From Paenibacillus sp. SZ31 (lineage in GTDB: Bacteria > Bacillota > Bacilli > Paenibacillales > Paenibacillaceae), in contig NZ_JABBEA010000004.1 of the NCBI RefSeq assembly GCF_012912005.1, forward strand, positions 186,001 through 250,000: 64,000 nucleotides of DNA, read 5' to 3'. The translations under genes were made by a program, and so were the position numbers. Each line of letters starts with the position of its first letter. Position 1 is the stretch's first letter. The notes under the pieces are model-generated. The model worked only from the letters and a program-made list of their open reading frames with translations, ran no database searches and had not been told where the DNA came from. Positions 60,740-64,000 of this stretch are shown here, piece after piece.

Positions 60740-61231
60740 ATGAGACAACCTGAAGAGATGCAAGATGTGACGTTGCTGGGTAACCAGAACGTAAAATACA
60801 CGTTTGAATATGATCCGGGCATCCTGGAGAACTTTGATAACAAACATCCGTACCGCGATTATTTTGTAAAATTCAACTGCCCGGAGTTCACTAGTCTGTG
60901 CCCGATTACGGGTCAGCCGGACTTTGCAACGATCTATATCAGCTACATTCCGGATGTGAAAATGGTCGAGAGTAAATCACTCAAGCTGTACCTGTTCAGC
61001 TTCCGTAACCATGGTGATTTCCACGAGGATTGCGTGAATATCATCATGAACGACCTGATCAAGCTGATGGACCCCCGCTACATCGAAGTATGGGGCAAAT
61101 TCACACCGCGCGGCGGCATCTCCATTGACCCGTATACGAACTATGGTAAGCCGGGAACGAAATACGAACAGATGGCCGACCATCGTATGATGAATCATGA
61201 TATGTATCCGGAGACGATTGATAATCGTTAA
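60740..61231 (+). CDS. queF: NADPH-dependent 7-cyano-7-deazaguanine reductase
   Basis: 163 aa single-domain QueF. Catalytic Cys in [20 protein letters not shown] (thioimide-forming Cys and Asp), and the C-terminal NADPH part [20 protein letters not shown]. The start MRQPEEMQ lines up with the Bacillus QueF N-terminus; AAGGAG lies 13 bases before. Ends the queCDEF operon, giving preQ1. Confidence 0.96.
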   Translation: MRQPEEMQDVTLLGNQNVKYTFEYDPGILENFDNKHPYRDYFVKFNCPEFTSLCPITGQPDFATIYISYIPDVKMVESKSLKLYLFSFRNHGDFHEDCVNIIMNDLIKLMDPRYIEVWGKFTPRGGISIDPYTNYGKPGTKYEQMADHRMMNHDMYPETIDNR

Positions 61232-61280
61232 ACTGGCGGGTGAATCAACTCTGCTATAACTGAAATATTATAGGACACAG

Positions 61281-61325
61281 AAAAGCCGAACTCTTCAAAA
61301 CCTGAAGATGTCCGGCTTTTTCTTT
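61281..61325 (+). terminator. Terminator of the queuosine operon
   Basis: AAAAGCCG pairs with CGGCTTTT, with inner TCTTC-GAAGA stem, followed by TTTTTC. Lies 50 bases past queF. Confidence 0.85.
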
Positions 61326-61391
61326 GGTTAGTATAAACCTTTATGAGACTAAGTGTCTCAACGCAATTGGATCGCAGCGCATTCAAGTAGA

Positions 61392-61595
61392 CTAATCCTC
61401 CTTTAGTTCTTTGACTTTTTTAATGTAATGTCTCAACATCAGCACACCAATCGATTGAAAGATGATAAATATGACGATAGCCACAGACAAAGATGCTGGG
61501 GAAACATATATAGCCTGAAACGTTATTACAGCCATATACAAAATAGTCATCACCAACTCACGTTTGGCGGATTCATAAGGTGATAAGGATTTCAT
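61392..61595 (-). CDS. Small two-helix membrane protein
   Basis: 67 aa from MKSLSPYESAKREL (GAGGAGG seven bases before). Two membrane segments (about residues 16-33 and 37-55) and a Lys/Glu-rich C-terminus. No family recognised. Confidence 0.65.
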   Translation of the reverse strand: MKSLSPYESAKRELVMTILYMAVITFQAIYVSPASLSVAIVIFIIFQSIGVLMLRHYIKKVKELKED

Positions 61596-61805
61596 ATCCA
61601 TCCCTCCTCTATCCTTCTTACACATAAATATGGGTCTTCTTACAGTAGATGCTAAAGTAATACGTTTCTTTTGTAAATGTACGTTTTCTCATGTTCCCCT
61701 TGTCGGTCCAATCAATCTATCCTATTATGTAACAATATGCTTACACGCATATATTACAACATCAGGCGCTGATCCCTCGTGACCGCGACCAAAGGAGAAT
61801 TGTAC

Positions 61806-63080
61806 ATGTCCACTCAATCCACTTTAACCAAGGACGCCGCAGCGCGTTCGAAAGCCCCACCCGGATCGGATGCCCAAAGCACCGTTTACCGGATACTCAT
61901 TGCCATCAGTTTGGTTCATCTCTTCAATGATTCGATCCAGTCGGTTATTCCAGCCATTTTTCCGATTCTGAAAGATTCTATGCATCTCACGTATACTCAG
62001 ATCGGATGGATCTCATTTGCTATTAACTTTACCGCATCCATTATGCAGCCTGTCGTAGGCTGGTTTGCTGATAAAAAACCGACACCATCTATCCTGCCCA
62101 TTGGCATGGGCTTTACATTTACCGGCATGTTGCTGTTGGCTTTCGCTGACAGTTATATGGCTGTCCTGATCTCCGTTATCTTTGTCGGTCTGGGTTCCGC
62201 TGCTTTCCATCCGGAAGGTTCACGTGTATCACACATGGCTGCCGGTCAACGCCGTGGACTGGCACAGTCCATCTTCCAGGTTGGTGGTAACGCTGGGCAA
62301 TCCCTTGCCCCATTGCTTACACGCTGGATCTTTATCCCGTTTGGACTGTTCGGTGCCATTGGATTTACAGGCATTGCTGCCATGGGGATTGCAGTTCAGA
62401 TCTACATAGCCCGTTGGTATGGACGCATGCTGCAATCGGGAGGATATCTGCGTAGACAGGCTGCTGCTCGTCGTGCACCCAATCCTGCTTTGCGCAAAAA
62501 GATTACTGCCGCCATTACGCTATTGATCTTGCTCGTCTTTGTTCGTTCCTGGTATATCGCTTCCATCGGCAGCTTCTATGCGTTTAATCTGAAAGATACT
62601 TTTGGATTGTCCACAGAAGACGCGCAGATCTATATCTTCTTGTTCCTGGCTGCTGGAGCACTTGGCACGTTCTTCGGAGGCCCCTTGGCGGATCGATTCG
62701 GCAAACGTAACCTGATCTTCCTGTCCATGGCTGGAGCTGCTCCACTGGCTCTGTTGCTGCCCTATGCGAATCTGTTCTGGACAGGCGTACTGCTAACCAT
62801 TATTGGTTTTATCATGTTATCCAGCTTCTCGGTTACGGTTGTATACGCGCAAATGCTGATTCCGGGCAAAATCGGAACGGTCTCGGGCCTGATCACAGGT
62901 CTGGCATTTGGTATGGGAGGCTTGGGCGCACTCGTGTTGGGGAACTGGATTGACGTCTTCGGCGTATCACCGGTAATGCAGATGTGCAGCTTCCTGCCAC
63001 TGCTCGGAATCTTCACGTTCCTGCTTCCATCCGATAAATTACTGAATATATGGGCCAAAGAAAACGGTAGTGAAGAGTAA
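61806..63080 (+). CDS. MFS transporter, fosmidomycin-resistance (Fsr)-like
   Basis: 424 aa, twelve membrane helices. The Fsr family motif GSAAFHPEGSRVSHMAAGQR near residue 130 and QSIFQVGGNAGQSLAPLLTR are present; LADRFGKRNL and conserved Arg near helix 2-3 are MFS motif A. Likely exporter of fosmidomycin-like or other drugs. AAAGGAG precedes the start at 61806. Confidence 0.9.
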   Translation: MSTQSTLTKDAAARSKAPPGSDAQSTVYRILIAISLVHLFNDSIQSVIPAIFPILKDSMHLTYTQIGWISFAINFTASIMQPVVGWFADKKPTPSILPIGMGFTFTGMLLLAFADSYMAVLISVIFVGLGSAAFHPEGSRVSHMAAGQRRGLAQSIFQVGGNAGQSLAPLLTRWIFIPFGLFGAIGFTGIAAMGIAVQIYIARWYGRMLQSGGYLRRQAAARRAPNPALRKKITAAITLLILLVFVRSWYIASIGSFYAFNLKDTFGLSTEDAQIYIFLFLAAGALGTFFGGPLADRFGKRNLIFLSMAGAAPLALLLPYANLFWTGVLLTIIGFIMLSSFSVTVVYAQMLIPGKIGTVSGLITGLAFGMGGLGALVLGNWIDVFGVSPVMQMCSFLPLLGIFTFLLPSDKLLNIWAKENGSEE

Positions 63081-63168
63081 AAAATACATCAACAGGTGTC
63101 CACTTTTTATTCTATATTAGATCCAATCCTTACGTGGCAGCATCGCCCTTATAAGACGTTATCTTGCG

Positions 63169-63363
63169 CTAACGAACATGACAGCACTTATTTGAACAAA
63201 TACTGCTGGTTCCCCAATCTAAAGAATCTGAGCAACGCTATTCCCGAGAAAAAGTCCGAAAACCTTGGAATGTGCGTGTGAGATGCAGAACTAACGTGTC
63301 TGAGATTCTTTAGAAATCGGGATTAGTGAACTATCGCCGAATAGCGCCTGTTAAATTCGTTAG
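63169..63363. repeat. 195-bp giant imperfect palindrome
   Basis: Two arms of about 75 bases (CTAACGAACATGACAG... to CTAAAGAATCTGAGCAACG, and their complements CGTGTCTGAGATTCTTTAG... to TTCGTTAG) flank a 30-base centre. It holds no real gene and fills the space after the MFS gene. Could be a MITE or a cruciform-forming repeat. Confidence 0.7.
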
Positions 63364-63411
63364 ATTCCACTTTGTCACCTACATTAGCAGTATGAATAAA
63401 AAGTCCAACTA

Positions 63412-63467
63412 TAACAAAGGGTTCCCACTAACTCTGTACTTACAGAGCGGTAGGAACCCTTTTGTTA
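63412..63467. terminator. Bidirectional terminator after ybaK-like and MFS genes
   Basis: AACAAAGGGTTCC pairs with GGAACCCTTTTGTT around an inner CTCTGTA-TACAGAG hairpin. It ends the YbaK/ProX gene on the minus strand and perhaps the MFS gene. Confidence 0.85.
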
Positions 63468-63500
63468 TATTATTTTTCTGCTTTCTAGCTCAAACCCGTT

Positions 63501-63989
63501 TTATTCCACGTCACACATGACAACGCTGCTGCCATGAGCTGTAATCAATTCCTTCACATCTTCAAATTCAAGAAATACCGTCGCTGTATTTTCCATGGGA
63601 TGAATTCCTATTTTTTGACCGACTAGATCCTTGTCAAAAACTACGGTCACGTTTTTCTGTATGTTATTAAACACTCCCATAGGGTTGACGTGCCCTTTTT
63701 CCAATCCGAGGAATTCCAACAAATCCTTTTCACTCGCAAAACTTAGTTTGCGGCTAGGTATCTTTTCGCCTAAACTTCTCAAATCAACTGACTTCGTTCC
63801 AGCAATCGTTACCAGATAATAGTTGCGCTTCTTGTCATCACGCAGAAACAGATTTTTAACGATATGTTCTGTATGTGGAATCTGATAAGAGAATATTTCC
63901 TCCATCGTATATACTGCGGGATGTTCAATACTTTCGTAAACGATATTGTTGCGATCTAAAAGATCATAGAAACCCTGTTTGTTTAACAT
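63501..63989 (-). CDS. YbaK/ProX-type prolyl-tRNA deacylase
   Basis: 162 aa trans-editing protein. N-terminal GFYDLLDRNNIVYESIEHPA, central VKNLFLRDDKKRNYYLVTIA (Lys for deacylation) and VNPMGVFNNIQKNVTVVFDK near residue 100 match the YbaK/aaRS-editing family (PrdX/ProX). It would remove Ala or Cys from tRNA-Pro, complementing the proS encoded at 51492. The window ends just before its ribosome binding site. Confidence 0.92.
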   Translation of the reverse strand: MLNKQGFYDLLDRNNIVYESIEHPAVYTMEEIFSYQIPHTEHIVKNLFLRDDKKRNYYLVTIAGTKSVDLRSLGEKIPSRKLSFASEKDLLEFLGLEKGHVNPMGVFNNIQKNVTVVFDKDLVGQKIGIHPMENTATVFLEFEDVKELITAHGSSVVMCDVE

Positions 63990-64000
63990 ATCAGATTCAT

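Noticed and set aside
1..64000. CRISPR array or toxin-antitoxin pair
   Set aside because: No regularly spaced short repeats were seen, and the XRE/ImmA pair fits a repressor-protease and not a toxin-antitoxin system.

Overview
The window looks like a chromosomal segment of a low-to-mid G+C Firmicute, most likely Paenibacillus or a close relative. This is inferred from AGGAGG-type ribosome binding sites, a CIRCE heat-shock operator, a T-box in front of proS, a preQ1-like leader in front of queCDEF, KapD-like and ImmA/IrrE-like proteins, and a PBSX-type phage tail cluster. No rRNA or tRNA gene was seen.

Layout. 0-10 kb: housekeeping genes on the minus strand (LLM flavin oxidoreductase, dgt, htpG behind a sigma-A promoter with a perfect CIRCE box, and a peptide ABC importer lacking ATPases). 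10.4-38 kb: a large minus-strand contractile-tail island. It holds two complete but diverged PBSX-like tail modules in tandem. Module 2 (about 26.5-37.9 kb) comes first in transcription order, then module 1 (about 13.2-26.3 kb), then one shared lysis cassette (holin and GH25 lysozyme, 10.4-12.7 kb). Each module has sheath, tube, a tail-assembly chaperone with a -1 frameshift site, tape measure, LysM hub protein, baseplate proteins and receptor-binding proteins. No capsid, portal, terminase, integrase or replication gene is present, so this reads as a double tailocin (phage-tail-like bacteriocin) locus and not a prophage.

38-49 kb: DUF4127 protein, an unknown protein, two VOC proteins, an FMN reductase and a GAF histidine kinase/LuxR-type regulator pair, then a possible control set for the tail island: an ArpU-like late regulator (46.6-47.1 kb) and an XRE/ImmA repressor-protease pair (48.0-48.9 kb). 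49-64 kb: secreted LysM nucleotidase, proS with T-box, KapD-like exonuclease, WYL regulator, an AIM24 protein, the queuosine operon queCDEF, an Fsr-like MFS exporter and a YbaK/ProX deacylase.

The intergenic DNA carries several repeat types. There is a family of about 130-175 bp elements with terminal inverted repeats and a conserved internal hairpin (five copies plus a fragment); a MITE-like element and its 50-bp internally deleted form; a 195-bp giant palindrome; and a pair of homologous elements at 38.1 and 40.5 kb whose closing stem is kept by compensatory changes. The double tail island and this covarying pair are the items most worth following up.
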